This document shows positions 27,597 through 42,407 of a DNA stretch of 64,000 nt, one piece after another. Location of the stretch: NCBI GenBank assembly GCA_949318235.1, contig OX439129.1, forward strand, positions 29,603,243-29,667,242. The letters run 5' to 3'. Each line of letters starts with the position of its first letter. Within the stretch, counting starts at the first letter, position 1. A program made the position numbers and the translations under genes. The notes below the pieces were generated by a model that did not search any database, was not told the origin of the DNA, and saw only the letters and a list, made by a program, of their open reading frames with translations. This DNA comes from Ecdyonurus torrentis. Taxonomy: Eukaryota; Arthropoda; Insecta; Ephemeroptera; Heptageniidae.

Positions 27597-27655
<59 letters not shown>
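27597..27655. repeat. (AT)n microsatellite
   Basis: 59 bp of alternating AT. Confidence 0.93.
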
Positions 27656-27659
<4 letters not shown>

Positions 27660-27841
27660 CGCATACTATACACACTTATCTGAAGTGGTACTCTCAAACC
27701 ATATAACTTAGTTATCTTTTACTCTTTTTTTTCAAGTATACACATATATAAAATTAATTATTTAAAGTTGTTTTACTTAATTAAGTGACGTCATACTTTA
27801 TTTTAAATTAAAATAATAATGAAACTTTAATGCGCAAAACG

Positions 27842-27848
<7 letters not shown>

Positions 27849-27914
<66 letters not shown>
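27849..27914. repeat. (AT)n microsatellite
   Basis: 66 bp of alternating AT, followed by short GTAT units. Confidence 0.93.
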
Positions 27915-27922
<8 letters not shown>

Positions 27923-28374
27923 ATATACAATTATAAAAAATTATGGTGTTTGTAATATATTATTCATATCTGCAAAAAAAAACAAAAAAAAAACAACTTT
28001 TTTATCTATCAGAGTAAAATTAAAATTCTTTGTTGGAAAAAAAAAAAAAGATGAGATAGAATAAAAAAATGATATGAAATACTGTCAAATTATCTCAACT
28101 AATTTACATTACTCTGTGAGTGTCTGAAATATTTTACTTTTTTTTTTTTTATTGTGACGATAAAAACTAGTTTTTATTTATCATGGTTAAAAAAAATATT
28201 ATTAACCAGAAATAATTTAAATTGCGTCAGAATATAATTAAAAAAATTTTTTCGTAATATATTTTATTATAATGCTGTTTGTTTCAATTCATTTTTTTTT
28301 TTTAACATTGTTATTTAAATTGAGTAATTATTTTCTATATTGCAAATTAGTTTTAAGCTAGTAATTTTACGCTA

Positions 28375-28975
28375 GACCGCACCTAAACACACGACCTCAC
28401 ACTTCTACTGATTGTGACCTGCTAGCTTCTCCTACCACGCCCCATTCTGTACACCACTTGAATTAGATTCTTTCAGAAGCGCACTGGCCATTGAAATCGA
28501 ATAAATCTTACATTATTAGGGCTTCTGTACTCAAAAGAAACTGATAAATGATAAGATGGGACCATCGTACAGTACATACACCTTTGATGTCTCATAACCC
28601 GTCTCTATATAATCCCACCAATTGAGGCTGCAAAATTGTAAAGTGTAGGCAATTTCTGTGATTCATTACGTCAACTATCCTATACTGCGGAATAGAAATT
28701 GTAAAGTAAGTTATACCTACTTTACAATCTTTTCTCTCTAGTTTGTGTATGTATGATAATGATTCATCATTAAAGAGACATTCAGTTTTGAGCGGTCTTT
28801 TATCAATCTGGGATGAAATCTAGAGCCACATTTTTTTTAGATTGGTATTTTGTATCCTAGTACGCCCCTAATGTTGGTTGCGGTTTCTACCATAGTGTAT
28901 CCAATTGTCTTTAATACATGACATGAAGCCGACATCGTCCAACGCATTGCGGCTTCACCCATAATATGTAAATCA
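28375..28975. other. 600-bp island of complex, GC-richer sequence
   Basis: The base composition is clearly more balanced than the flanks, with no long open frame on either strand. Two hairpins are evident: TTGTAAAGTA with TACTTTACAA (about 28690-28719), and TGAAGCCG with CGGCTTCA (28924-28931 and 28950-28957). No terminal inverted repeats, tRNA promoter boxes or splice-bounded exon could be confirmed. It may be a decayed mobile element or a regulatory or non-coding RNA region. Confidence 0.4.
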
Positions 28976-29210
28976 TTATATATGTATCTCAAACTGAACG
29001 TTTTACGATATTCAATAATGTTTACAATTTCTAACAGTATGTGTAATATGTAGATAAGTAAAGGAATCGAAGCATTTGAACGTATTCATATAATATATAT
29101 AAATGTGATATAATTGCTTCAAATTTTAGATTAAATTTATTCACATGGAAATTTTAACTAAAAGGTGTGAATTTTTCTCTTCATTTATTTTCATAACGGA
29201 TTAATATTAC

Positions 29211-29213
<3 letters not shown>

Positions 29214-29296
<83 letters not shown>
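29214..29296. repeat. (AT)n microsatellite
   Basis: 83 bp of alternating AT. Confidence 0.93.
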
Positions 29297-29305
<9 letters not shown>

Positions 29306-29502
29306 ACAGAATGTGTGTGTATATATATAACTGAAAATAAGTTCTGAATTTATTATAGTTTGTAATAAATAATATTTTATGAATTTTTTATGTTGATCAG
29401 TTGTCGTATTTAAAGGAGTTGAGTTGCTACATCACGACCGGTTGCTGCGATATAACTATATAATATCATACTCTTTGACTCTTTGATATGTTCGAGTCAT
29501 TG

Positions 29503-29508
<6 letters not shown>

Positions 29509-29568
<60 letters not shown>
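29509..29568. repeat. (CT)n microsatellite
   Basis: 60 bp of perfect CT. Confidence 0.93.
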
Positions 29569-29569
<1 letters not shown>

Positions 29570-30568
29570 ACTCTTCCTCACTGCAACTTTTCAGATATGC
29601 AAGAAATTCTCTAGAATTTATCCGCAATTTACGTCATATATTATATTATAAACTTTTTTTTCTTCAATGCATATTTAAATAAACTGCAGATCAAGGTATA
29701 TCAATCTTTAATGTTTATAAAATTTATTGCTAAAATATGCGGATGCAAATGACTACCACGTGCGGTTTTTAAAGTAGAATTAGAACACTTGAAAGATAAA
29801 TGAAAAAAAAAAAATTATAATACATATTAAAGAAGATATCTTTAAAAACAAAACAAAAATTAAATTTATATTTTTAATATGTTAAAACTTATATATTATG
29901 AGCCTTTAGAATTTTTTTTAAATTGCATTTATTTCGATTTGAATCGATTTCATGATGGTTTGCATAATTAAAGAGAGGAAGTTGCCAAAACTTTCTGTCG
30001 TTTTGAAGATAAATGATCAAAGAATAATAATAATAAAAAAAGTTTTATTCATGAACATATCAAGTGAATTTATTAATCTTTTCTTTTTTTAAAAAAAACA
30101 ACAAAACTTTTAAATTTGTATGCTACATATTATAATGATATTTCTTTGAAGATAAAATATCATATAAGCATCTTGCAAGTATCTGCATTAAACTTCATAA
30201 ATATTAATAACATAAATTATTAAACATTAGAATTATAAAATATTCGTGATAATTTAAATAATTAAATTGCATCTCTATATCTCCAATGTAATTTGCTTTT
30301 GATGTTCTACTGATTATATTATTATATTATTAAAGTCTATTTGGTAATCCACATGAGCTCATATATATAACGAGTAAGGTGCGGTCTGGTACCAAATATC
30401 CTAATGTCTGATTCATACACGAAATACAAATATTCAAATACACATATTTAAATATATAATTTTTTCCCTCATTTTTTAATTAACGCGTAACTAAGTACAA
30501 GTTGTATGATTTTTAGAATATTGAAACTACAACCCATATCATGTACGTACAGTACGTATGTATTATGT

Positions 30569-30638
30569 TTTGTTGTTGTTGCTGTTGTTATTGTTGTTGT
30601 TGTTGTTGTTGTTTTTGTTTTTGTTTTTGTTGTTGTTG
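30569..30638. repeat. (TTG)n trinucleotide repeat
   Basis: About 70 bp of TTG units with GCT, TTA and TTTTTG variants. It is the only long trinucleotide tract in the window. It encodes a Leu run in one frame but lacks exon context. Confidence 0.9.
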
Positions 30639-31541
30639 ACTTCTGTTACGGGATGCAATTTTGTCGATCCAGCAACAAATTTTGATATGACCTTACGCAA
30701 TTTTTCTTATTTCTGTTTATTTTATAGTCACACAAGGAATCAAGGAATCTCATAATTGATATAAAATTTCTGCATATGATAGGAAAAATTTAGGGAAATT
30801 ATGTGTGTGTGTCAGTTTACAATTAGAAGTAAACCGCATGCATCCAAAAAAAACTACATTTCGATGATTATTTTACTAAAATAAGTATTAATAATGGTTA
30901 GAACACACCTTTCAATTATTATCAGTAACAAAATAATATGCATTAATGCAAATATATTAGCAATCCACTTTACTCTACAGTAAATATGTAATATCAAATC
31001 AAAATTCAATTATAACTCACTATAATAATACCATATATAGCTTAAATTTAATTATAATTTTTACTAAATAATAATTATATCAATAAATTTCATTTGTAAT
31101 TTATAATTAATAATTTATAATATTTCAGTATATATAGTTTAGTGATAGTTAATGATGTTTCGATTAAATTTAGATGATAATTATATACATGGTGATAGAA
31201 AAGGTAAATTATTAATATGAATGACAGAAATGAGTTATTATATGACATTGATGATGAACAAAACAATGTGTACATAACATACCTTGTGTGTGTTTATAGC
31301 ACATAGAATGTGAACTAATGATAAATATATATGTGCCATTATATTATGAGCATGAATGCTTATTCAGTTGTAAAATGTAAAGAGAGAGACAGAGAAAGAG
31401 AGAGATTGAGAGAGAGACAGAGACATAGAGCTTTTTAGTTACAACATGGTGTGTGTATGTATAATTTTATATTTTGCATCAATGCACTTTTAAAACTCAT
31501 GATGCGATTAAATTAGTGACACTTTGCTCTTACTTCACTCT

Positions 31542-31545
<4 letters not shown>

Positions 31546-31594
<49 letters not shown>
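31546..31594. repeat. (CT)n microsatellite
   Basis: About 49 bp of CT. A degenerate GA/CA-rich tract at 31378-31430 lies 120 bp before it in opposite strand sense. Confidence 0.9.
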
Positions 31595-31600
<6 letters not shown>

Positions 31601-33345
31601 ACAAATTATAATATCTTCATTCTTCTTCTTTTATGTAGTCGCTACATTAAACTATAAAGGTAAGTACACATGATGCCTTATTTTTCAAAGTAAAAATTTA
31701 GATACTATACTATCCTGCTATTATCTCAATTTTTTAGAGTTCAATGAGTTCTTTTAAAACAAAGCCTAAATTTTTAAAATAAATTCTTAAAAATGAACTT
31801 TTTGAATATAACTTTTCTATTAACAATTCCATGTACTTAGACATTACACTTAAACTTTCTCGTAAAATTGGACAATAGGTAAAAATAAATTGTTCCACTT
31901 TGTTATTAAGTATTATGTATTTTTTTTTTTTATCCATAAAAGTTTAGCTTTTATAAGTCGAATTATAAAATTGAACACAATGTAACTACAGCTCTAATTA
32001 ATAGCTAACTGAACTGCAACTAATACAATCTGTTTTGTATAAATACAAAAAACATGTTTTACACATAGATTATATTAAACGCTAAATAATAGCTCTATAA
32101 TATATAGATAATAAAAATTATACATATTATATTATAGCTATTTTTCTATAGTATTTATAACAGGACTTTGATATTATAATGGTAAAATTGTGTTTATATT
32201 TAAAATTATTTTTATTTTAGATATATTACGATGTACTTACTGTCGTAATAAAATACAATAAACTTTTACTGTATATGTTTAAAGTGAATAAAAATATAGT
32301 ATTAATAAAACGTATAAAAGAGTAATAATAAATATTACATAAATAATATTTATAATTTTTTTCTTTTTTTTTTCTGATTTAGTTCATTAAGAGTCTAAAA
32401 ATGGACGTAGTAAAAAAAAAAGAAACAAGAAGTTTTTATACTCATTTATTAATTAAGTTAAATTCCATTTTAAAGTGGCGGTAGAAATGTTGATTGCTGC
32501 AGTGAATGTGAATATTATATCAAGATAAAATTTCTGAGAAATGTCTAAGGAATTCATTTAATGCCTGTTTATGATGAAAATAATGTGCAAATGGATGGCA
32601 AAAACCATGCAATATTTTCAAACTTTTCAAGCTTAAAGCGACGTAATGGAATTCCCTAATGGGTTTGTGCGTATAAAATAAGAAATAAAAAAGGAAACAC
32701 TTCACGTTGAATGTAATGTAATATCTAACTTTTCTCTCTTTCTCTCTCCCTCTCGTACTTATTACAAACTGTTCAAATAACCAACTACTAGAAATATAAA
32801 TAAAACTAAAGAAAAAGAAAATTATACCTGAAATTTAAATAATAAACAGTTGAATTTAAAATTTCATATAAAAAATAAATTTATATTAATATTCAAATCA
32901 TGTCTCTATTTTTTTTTAACTTAAACTGGTTATGTTAAGGAAGAATTATAGACTGAACTTTCAATTATTATTACAGGTGTCAGAAAAATTTTAAATCATG
33001 CTGCATACTTTCAATGTCTATAATTTTATGGAAATTGTTGCATTTATATGTATAGATTTTTTTTTTATTATTAAGAGAATAAACATAGAGAATGACGTCA
33101 AAGACAAGTACAGTATAGTAGTAACGTTAGTTTATAGAGGCAGTGGTCAGTCGATTGTATCTTGTTGTGTGACTTAAACTGCAATATAAACTAGAGATTG
33201 AATGTTGTGTTTGCTGGTGCTTATGTACTGTACCTTCATGTATATGTAATGTAAAGTACTAGTACATATATATAATACGCCATGTGCATCGTGTGAGAAC
33301 CGTTTGCGTCGTCATTTGACGTCCTTGGATCTCTATATACATTCA

Positions 33346-33348
<3 letters not shown>

Positions 33349-33383
<35 letters not shown>

Positions 33384-33490
33384 GTGATCTCAATAAATTA
33401 TATTGCCTGACCAAAGCGCTGCACTGCGCTTGGCAAACTTATCAAGTCAGCAATCCACTATATTACATTTTTTTCCTTTTTGTTCATATA

Positions 33491-33530
<40 letters not shown>
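33349..33530. repeat. Pair of (CT)n microsatellites
   Basis: CT tracts at 33349-33380 and 33492-33530 flank about 110 bp of more complex sequence. Confidence 0.85.
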
Positions 33531-33536
<6 letters not shown>

Positions 33537-34590
33537 TTTTTCTCAAAGAAATGAAAAGAAATTTCATTTATTATGACGTCACAAAAGTCCAGCCCTATAT
33601 TTATATATATGACAAAAGTTGAATGACCTCTCTAAGAAAAAGAAATTGTTACTCTACACTATGTAGGCCTATATACCCCCTACGCAATATTATATGACCA
33701 TTTTTGATAGTAATAAAATTTTGATTGCGGTACGCAATATGTGTCACACAAACTATGTTAACTGTTAGACTTGTAGCAATAATATAATATTAAACTATAT
33801 ACTCAAGCATTTCATATAAAAATAAGTAAAAATTATTAAAAACATTTTATCTACTATTCACAGTTTTTTATTATCATAATATGACACTATAGGACCTTTA
33901 AAAAAACAAAATCATGTAGCGAGATCTCTCTGTGACACTAAAAATAATATAAGAGCAAACGAATCAAAAGTGCTTTAATGTTTTTTTACTAAAATATCAT
34001 GCTAAGTGTATATACGTGAGTACTCTTTTTATTTTTTACCGTTGCAACTGTTTTAAACCAATTCATAAATAATTCAAAAGCTCACTTTTTTTCTGTATTA
34101 CATTTTATTCCAGTACGTATATATACCATTATTACATTTATTTTTTTTTTGATATAAATTATTAAAATTTGTGGGCAAATATTATATGTATAAAATTGTT
34201 ATTATTTATTCACAATGCGTTCCATTCAAATGTACAGGAATCTAAATTTTCTTTTTTGAAAAAAAACAAAAACAAAAGTTCTAGCTGCTATATATAGAAA
34301 GATGATTTATTATTAAAGTTGTAACTAAAAGAACAATTTTTTTTGACGTCTTTCTTACTTTCTTGCTGTCTTATATCATATCCTATATAAAAACGACAGA
34401 ACAGCAAGCAAACTAGGTAATATGTTATAATTCATCATATTTTTTAAGTAATTTACATTAATTTAAAGATAATTAGATGAACACAATGATTGAAATATGA
34501 CATAATATAACTAACATTAATTTAAATTTTGCGTGTAAATTATGTGTGGTTCGAATAACATAGAAATTATGAATCAATATTTAAAACATA

Positions 34591-34592
<2 letters not shown>

Positions 34593-34640
<48 letters not shown>
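34593..34640. repeat. (AT)n microsatellite
   Basis: 48 bp of alternating AT. Confidence 0.92.
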
Positions 34641-34643
<3 letters not shown>

Positions 34644-36026
34644 AAGCAAAATTATAAAAGGTTTGTTAAACAAATACATTTTCATTTTATATTATAAGTA
34701 AAACATGTTAGTAATACGTTAAAAGATCATAAGCTTATACGATTATATTATATGCTTAATATTACTATACTGTACATCGAAACATTTATAGAAATATTAA
34801 GTAGCAATATGTTCAATTAGCAATAACTTTGACTAAATAAAAATTTAATAGTTTGTATTAAAGTTTCCTTGCAATAATTTAAAATAAAAGAAGTAATAAT
34901 ATAATGTAATGTAATAAATATATAATATATATAACACAATACCCACGTTGAAGCTTTAATTACAAAGAGTCACGCTATCAGCGGCAAAATGACATTTTAA
35001 ATTTTAAGAAATACAATTATTATAATAATATAATATAGCTTTTAAAATTGTTTTACAAAAGAATGAATAACGATAAAAAAAAAGTACAATTATTTGAAAC
35101 GAAAGGAGTATGATTCTCTGTCATTGTAAGTTATTTTTTAAATTTACATTAAATAATATACTGTATAAATAAAAATTTCCTTTTATGTTGTTATTCAATA
35201 CTAATGAGTTTCTAAAGAGAAGTTTTTTTTTTTCTTTTTGCCATTGATGTATATGAAAACGTGCAACAGGCCTTATTATAGTATATATAACATTATTATA
35301 TTATAGTAATGGTCTTGTCTTCTTGCTTGGTGTATTATATATACCATGATGTATCCGCCCTCTAGCACTGATGTTTTATACCTGATAATACGTATCTTGA
35401 CCTAGTACAACATCTTTACTCTATTTTTTTTTCTCAATACATTATATCATAAGAAAGTTTTATGTTTGCTGCGTGAGGTATATAAACGTCAAAAGATATT
35501 AGAAATAAAGTCACGCGTTTATTACTTAAGATTGCTACATTTTATATTATATAGTATAAGCTCAAATTTTTTTTTAATATAAAATGTGTGATGGTAGAAA
35601 AAAAAAGTATAAGGAAAGGACTGTAGATATAAATTTTTAATATATAGATGAAAACTTGTTTGACCTTTTTATATATGTTAAAACACATAAAAAAATCAAA
35701 GGATGAACTATAAAAAAATTGATATGTAATATAGATTTTTTTTTATTGGTACTTATATATAAAACTTTTTAGTGTATGTTACTTTTTTTTTAGTAAATTT
35801 GAACTTTTTTTTTAAATTTTGTATCTATGCGAAATTATTTTAATATTTCTACATTTATTAATAATAGAAATTTTTGAAATATTACTGTTACCTTTCATAT
35901 TGTTTTTTTATATTGAAATCATGCGTTGCTCATTAGAATGTATTATAATTATTTTTATTAAAAACTCTGAAATTTGATTTCCTAAATCTTGACCTCTATC
36001 TCCACTCTCTCCTTCTCAGAGAGGTC

Positions 36027-36148
36027 TAGCTCTGGCCAAAAGTTTAAGAACGGGGCAGAGGCGGCCGCTGCGTTTTCTCATAAAGATAGCATAGTGTGAT
36101 TGCGGGTTGCATATGCAAATCGTTTTCAAACTTTTGGCCAAAGCTGTA
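36027..36148. mobile_element. Tc1-like MITE, about 120 bp
   Basis: The inverted ends (GCTCTGGCCAAAAGTTTAAG on the left; GCTTTGGCCAAAAGTTTGAA on the right in reverse) contain the GGCCAAAAGTTT block often seen at Tc1-type termini. TA dinucleotides stand at or next to both ends. The core includes a GGCGGCCGC stretch. No transposase is present. Confidence 0.7.
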
Positions 36149-36990
36149 CATTGAACATTGATACAATAATTGTTATAATTACAAAACGTATACAATTTTC
36201 TACGTTTTAACAAAGCAGTAAATAAAAAAAATAAGTAACAATTTTTTTTAATTCCTAACAACTTACGCCCTAATGAATTATTATTATTATTACCGTTTCT
36301 TTATTACATTTACTGCATAAACGTACACTATTTATCGTAATATAATGTTTCTTCATAATTACAATAATATGAACCATACTAGTACAGCTTTTAAAATATT
36401 TTAAAGCGTATAAAATTAAAATATTATCATACGTATATAAAAACGTCCACTCATGACATTGAAAATTAATGTTTCTAAAGCATTACATTTTGCAACGAAT
36501 AATATAATAAATTATTTTACTTGTATACATCATCACAATATGTAAAGAAGGTAATTATATCACAATATAATATTATTTTACACAATAAATTTCAATGATT
36601 TTTCTTATCGATAATAATAAATTTATATAGGTGACAACGCCTTACCCCTTAAGCTATATAAACTATACAAATTAGGAAGCATGGCAAAAAATCAGATGAA
36701 AAGCCCCACACACTAAAAATATTAATATACTTATAATACAAATCAAAATAAAATATAATAAATCAATAAAAGCTCTTAATTTAAAATGAAAGACTTTTTT
36801 ATAATTGGAATAAATTGTTATTTTTTTAACACCCACCAAAAGCAAACACATACATTACATTTTAAACTTTTTCTTTTTCTTTTTATATAAAATATATGTT
36901 TCAATTAATTAGTTTCTATAGTATTGAAGATAGAAATAATATAAATTAGGTTAAGTCGAGAAAGACGAATTGTTATTGAGACAATTGGAT

Positions 36991-37097
<107 letters not shown>

Positions 37098-40075
37098 ACG
37101 TTAACCAAAGAGGCGTACATCGTAATTTATGGTACCTCGGGGTATCTATATACTCCTCTTTCGTACTACGTTACATACGTATATACACAATTTCGCTTTG
37201 CTTTTATGCCACACCCCAGTGAGACTAAAACTCTCGTCTTTTGCTCTCTGAAGATCGAAACCTGACGATGCATTAACCTTTTCTTAGCTTCATTGTCACT
37301 AAAACTGGTTTCCAATTGCAGAATTATTCACAACTCTTCATTTCATTACGAAATTTTCGATATAAATAATGACTTGTACTTTACTATTGTTTATTTCAAT
37401 ATTATAAATATAATGTTTGTTTTTTTTATATGTAAGATATATTTTTTTAATAATATGCATAATACATTAATGTGTAATTGAAAATACATTTCTTTAATAA
37501 CTTATAGTGTATAGTATGTTGTTTTTAAAATTTTATATTACAAAACTTGATTTTATATTTTTAAAAGGTTTTTAAAATATAATTTTCATGTGCTTTTAAA
37601 TATAAATATATATAAATTACAGAAAAAAAAGATGAAAGAGGTAAATATTTTCAACGAATATTTTATATAAAAAAAAAATAACCATTTTATACGTATATAG
37701 AATGTCAGCGAACTGAAATCTGTCGAGTACCTGCTCCTGCTAATTTTTTTTATAAGTTTTTTTTATATGTAAAATATACTTGGCGACTGCTTTATTCATT
37801 ATTTGATTAGCCCTATAAAGATAGACTATATAATGGTCAACTTTAATTATAGTATACTTAGCTAGACGTAGACCCTTTTATAGTCTCACTTTTTTTTTTT
37901 TTTTTTTTTTTTGTGTGAGTTATAATAAATACCACTTAAAATAATTTGCCAAAATGTATTTATTCCTTATCTATTTTATATAATAGATAAAAAAGTTTAT
38001 ATATATATATATATATAGTATATGAAAATGTGGTATTATATTTTCCCAATTTTATTTCATTACACACAATAACATTGTATTGGGAACGAAATAATACTCA
38101 ACAAAACTTCTTCTTTTGTTAAAAAATATATTCTGCTCTTAAACCCGATGAGATGAGAGCTTTTGAGATAAAATTTTATCTTCAATGTATAAAATTAAAT
38201 GTAAAATAAAACCGTATATATTTAAGGTATACCAATAATACTAAAATTGTTATTATTTCTTTTTAAAGTGTTTTTTGTTAGAATGTAAAAACCCATAATC
38301 TTTGAATTAATTCATTATTGTATAATAATAACATTCTGTACAAAATATTTGAATTATTTTAGTTAAATAACATTGTTAAATAATATAAATTTTAATTATA
38401 TACCTTCATTAAATAAATAAAAATTAAATATGATGAGTTGGGAAACAGTACTTGATTCGAAACGGAATTCGTGATAAATCACAGAAGAGCCATGAGTTAT
38501 TACATATTATTATTTAGGAATGAAATATATTATTTGTTTCTCAAATTTTTCTCTTGGGCTCAAAAAAGGGGAAAAAAATAAACCAAATAAAATTTATTTT
38601 ACTTGTCTAAATTTTTTAAACGAGTACTAAACTGTAACATATTCGCATAGAAAATAAAAAAACTGAAGAAACTTATAAACTGATGACTGATGACTTGCAT
38701 TCATTTTTTTATAATTGTTGCAAACTTTGAAATAGCGTAAGAAAAGCATACAGTAAACATCTGGATTACTATTTTTATAAAATGGTTGTCAATTAAGCAG
38801 GAATAAAAAAATAAAGAAAAGAGATATACAATGTATTTTTTATTCTTCTTTTCTTAAACAAAATTGAAGATTTAGTAATACTACATTAAAAAATATAAAA
38901 ATAATAATATATAAAAAACAGGTGCTAAATTATAAACTCACATAATAATATATATATTTTTTAATAAAGTTATATATTTTTTATTTATTTAGCTTGTTTT
39001 CAAAACATTCTATCATAAACAAGAAAATTAATTACTTTTGTAAAAAATAATAATGATAACAAAATATGAAAATTTTTAGTAATATTTTACTTTTATGAAT
39101 ATCGATTGATTTTTCTTTCTTTTAAGTTGTATTTTCCAACAAACAACCCTAAAAAGTTTATATAGAATTTAGAAGGGTAGATTTTTAGATTAGAAAATAA
39201 AGTAAATATTATTCAAAAGATATAAGGGCATAAAAATACAAAAAAAAATTAAAAACCCCACTTTATATTTTTATCAGCATACTTGTTATACAAAACGAGA
39301 CGCAAGATCTCACTTCAGATTTTACGCTGCTTCTTTTTGTGAGTATAAATTAAAATTTCCTACCCACCAACAAGTTACTTTTTTTTGACAATAACTTTAT
39401 ATTATAAATAAATAAAACAAAAACAGCACACTTTATTATAACATTTATAAATGTTTCTCATTTTTATTATAATTAAGAAATCAATATAAAGACGGATCAT
39501 AATTTGTTTATACTTTTAATATATGGAACGACGTTCAAGCTAATCATATTTAAATTATACTCAAAAAAATATATATCATTGTTAATTATGTAATATATAT
39601 GAAATATTTTAAAATAAATTTATATATTGACAAAACTAATAAAGTTTTTCATTATAAAATAAAATATTATACAGTTAAAAAAATATATTTATTTGCAAAT
39701 TTATTGCAAAATTATACAAAATATTATTAAATTTTTATCCTATTGTATAAACTAAAGCAATATATTATATTTTAATTTTACATATTTTTCTTGTTGATTA
39801 TTCTAAGTTCAGTTTTTATAAATACTATGAAGGGATAAAAAAAAAAAAATGCCAGAAACAGAATTGAGGAAAAGGTGAGAAAAATATTATGGTGCTCATT
39901 CTTGTTGAACTTGGTCTCATTTGTATGCAACAGCGCTAGAATTGTGAGGGAGCTAAAGTGTACACTGATGAACTGGTCCATAAGAGATGATTAAAAAACA
40001 CCAAAGCTTCAGGGTAAAAATGCTTCAGCTTGAGAAAAATAACCGCTTCAAACCATTATTTGAGGTTACCATCAG

Positions 40076-40078
<3 letters not shown>

Positions 40079-40147
<69 letters not shown>
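40079..40147. repeat. (AT)n microsatellite
   Basis: 69 bp of alternating AT. Confidence 0.93.
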
Positions 40148-40152
<5 letters not shown>

Positions 40153-40716
40153 ATAGTGTATGTAATGAAATTCTTTTCAACGATACTCTACTGCTGTTGC
40201 ACCATTATTATAAATAAAAAAGAAGCATTTTTTTCCTCTCTATATTTAAATTTATGAGAGAATAAAGCATGGAAAAAAATGGTTTTTGTACATATAAAAA
40301 TACCACAAATAAACAGTACAGAAAAGAGATTACATAAACAGAAGCCTTTTTTTCCTATTGTTTCAAAACATAAATACTGAATAGTTTTTTTTTTTTTTTT
40401 TTGCTGTATATACATTTGTTGCTTTTTATTATTTTTATTTTTACCCACATTTTATTTAAAAATAGTACCATTTAAAATATTTATGAACGAAATGAATTGA
40501 TGATAAATAATTTAATAATACATAAATTTAAGTATACTATATATTTTTTTTGAATATTTGAATAGTATATATTATTATTATCGTATGTATAAATTAGAAC
40601 AATGTATAATATTATACACTTGAATAATATATAACCGTCTTATACTTAGTAATATTTGATTAGGAGTTTCAAATCATGTGTTTATATATGAACGTTGATG
40701 GCGAAGAGAGGTGTGT

Positions 40717-40822
<106 letters not shown>

Positions 40823-41341
40823 GACAGAGACAGAGAGATTGCAATTAAGCGCAAGTTGATGTTGAACACTTCTCTCTGTAAAGCTTAAAGCAATATTATA
40901 TAGAACTCGTACCATACCTATACGATATACTATATACCACGTATATACTATTATATTATATATAACAAAACATGTTAAGTAATATTACGAACAAGCAAGC
41001 AAGCAAAAGCATAGTAATATAGGATATTTACCAGTAGTGTACACGTTTACTGAAAATGTTGAGCAAGTATTATAGACTATGGGCTACAACATGACATACA
41101 CATTTAAGTATGGTACAGACATTTCCAACAGAGTGCACGATTAACGTCGAGACACGCAATAAATTATTGACGACACAACCACTGTACGTACGTAACTGGT
41201 ACAGTAGTAGTATTAGATGAGAGTGTGTTGTACGCAAAGAGGCATACAGCAGAAACGAGGAATAAAGGGGGGTTGAAAACCATATTCTAAATTCTACTCG
41301 AGTGCTGCTGTTGACTTGATGAGTGAGAGAATGAGCAAGAG

Positions 41342-41343
<2 letters not shown>

Positions 41344-41390
<47 letters not shown>
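41344..41390. repeat. (GA)n microsatellite
   Basis: About 45 bp of GA. Confidence 0.88.
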
Positions 41391-42375
41391 AAAAGTATAG
41401 AGAAAGACAAGGAGAGAAATTTCACAATTTTAAAGTGACGATCGAGGGAAAAAAAATCAGCATTGTCACACAAACGTTCGCGTTGACTAGCTTTACACCA
41501 ATAAAGGGGGAGAATTTAAAATCATATTTTTTCTTTTCTTTCCTTATTGGAAAATTTTCAATAAAAAAATTCTTTTTCTGTCCTTTTTATCATTTTTTTT
41601 TTCAATCTAAATTTTTAATGTTCTTCTATATAAAGAATACATTTTTTCTTTATTATTAAAATGTATCACTATATATAGTAAAAAAAATTATAAATATTTA
41701 TAAAAAAAAAAGTTAGTAGCTTTTAGCAATTTATATATTAAAATTTATATAGAATATTTTAATCACTGCATTTTATATTACATTGTGTATCATTGTGTGT
41801 ATATACAGTATGGTACTTGATACTTTTTTATTCTTCTTCTTATTCCCATGCTATTACAACGCATTCATTATTATCTAGGCCACAATTCTATAGGGATGGA
41901 AAAAGAAGTATCACTGTGTCGTATTGTGAGTTTGATGCTCCTTACTTTTAGTACCCAATAGAATACATTACAGAAAACTGAAAAACAGAAACCTCTTACA
42001 AAAAGTCTTATAAATGGCATTCATCCAATTTGTGTGATTACATAAAATATACGAGAGTAACTATAATTCTCAATGTATGTGTAATGTCTAAAACTTTCTA
42101 TGTATATATTTTTTTATGCCTTTCTTTTCTTTTTCTTTCTTTCTTTCTTTCCTTTTTTTTCCTACTTTCTTTTTCTTTTTTTTCTATAGATTTATAAATA
42201 ACAGAATTTATTGTCTTGTCTTGATTCGTATCCAATATAAAGACACTTAATATTTTTATTGATTCAATATAATATATATATATATATAATCAGTGTTTCT
42301 TTTATAAAAAATACAATTAATTTTGATAAAGAGCCAAAATAAGAGGCAAACAAAACTAAAATAATATATCCTTAG

Positions 42376-42407
<32 letters not shown>

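Larger units (their letters stand above)
26306..28374. other. AT-rich stretch with three (AT)n tracts, no gene seen
   Basis: Holds an A run (26639-26666) and (AT)n at 26799-26867, 27597-27655 and 27849-27914. The remainder is low-complexity A+T with no coding character. Confidence 0.6.
31600..36020. other. Long AT-rich stretch without recognised genes
   Basis: No coding region can be supported. (CT)n tracts lie at 33349-33380 and 33492-33530, and (AT)n at 34593-34640. Between the CT tracts, 33410-33440 holds a short nested hairpin (AAGCGC/GCGCTT inside TTGCC/GGCAA). Confidence 0.5.

Noticed and set aside
31281..31355. Possible minus-strand exon with a donor (AAG|GTATGTT)
   Set aside because: The phase does not fit the missing 5' exon of the minus-strand gene, the peptide is not membrane-like, and no good acceptor bounds it.
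34540..34560. tRNA B-box-like GTGGTTCGAATAAC
   Set aside because: No A box, acceptor stem or anticodon arm around it. No tRNA gene was found elsewhere.
36016..36261. 81-codon minus-strand frame ending in a basic stretch
   Set aside because: It overlaps the Tc1-like MITE; its GC-rich end is the element's core.
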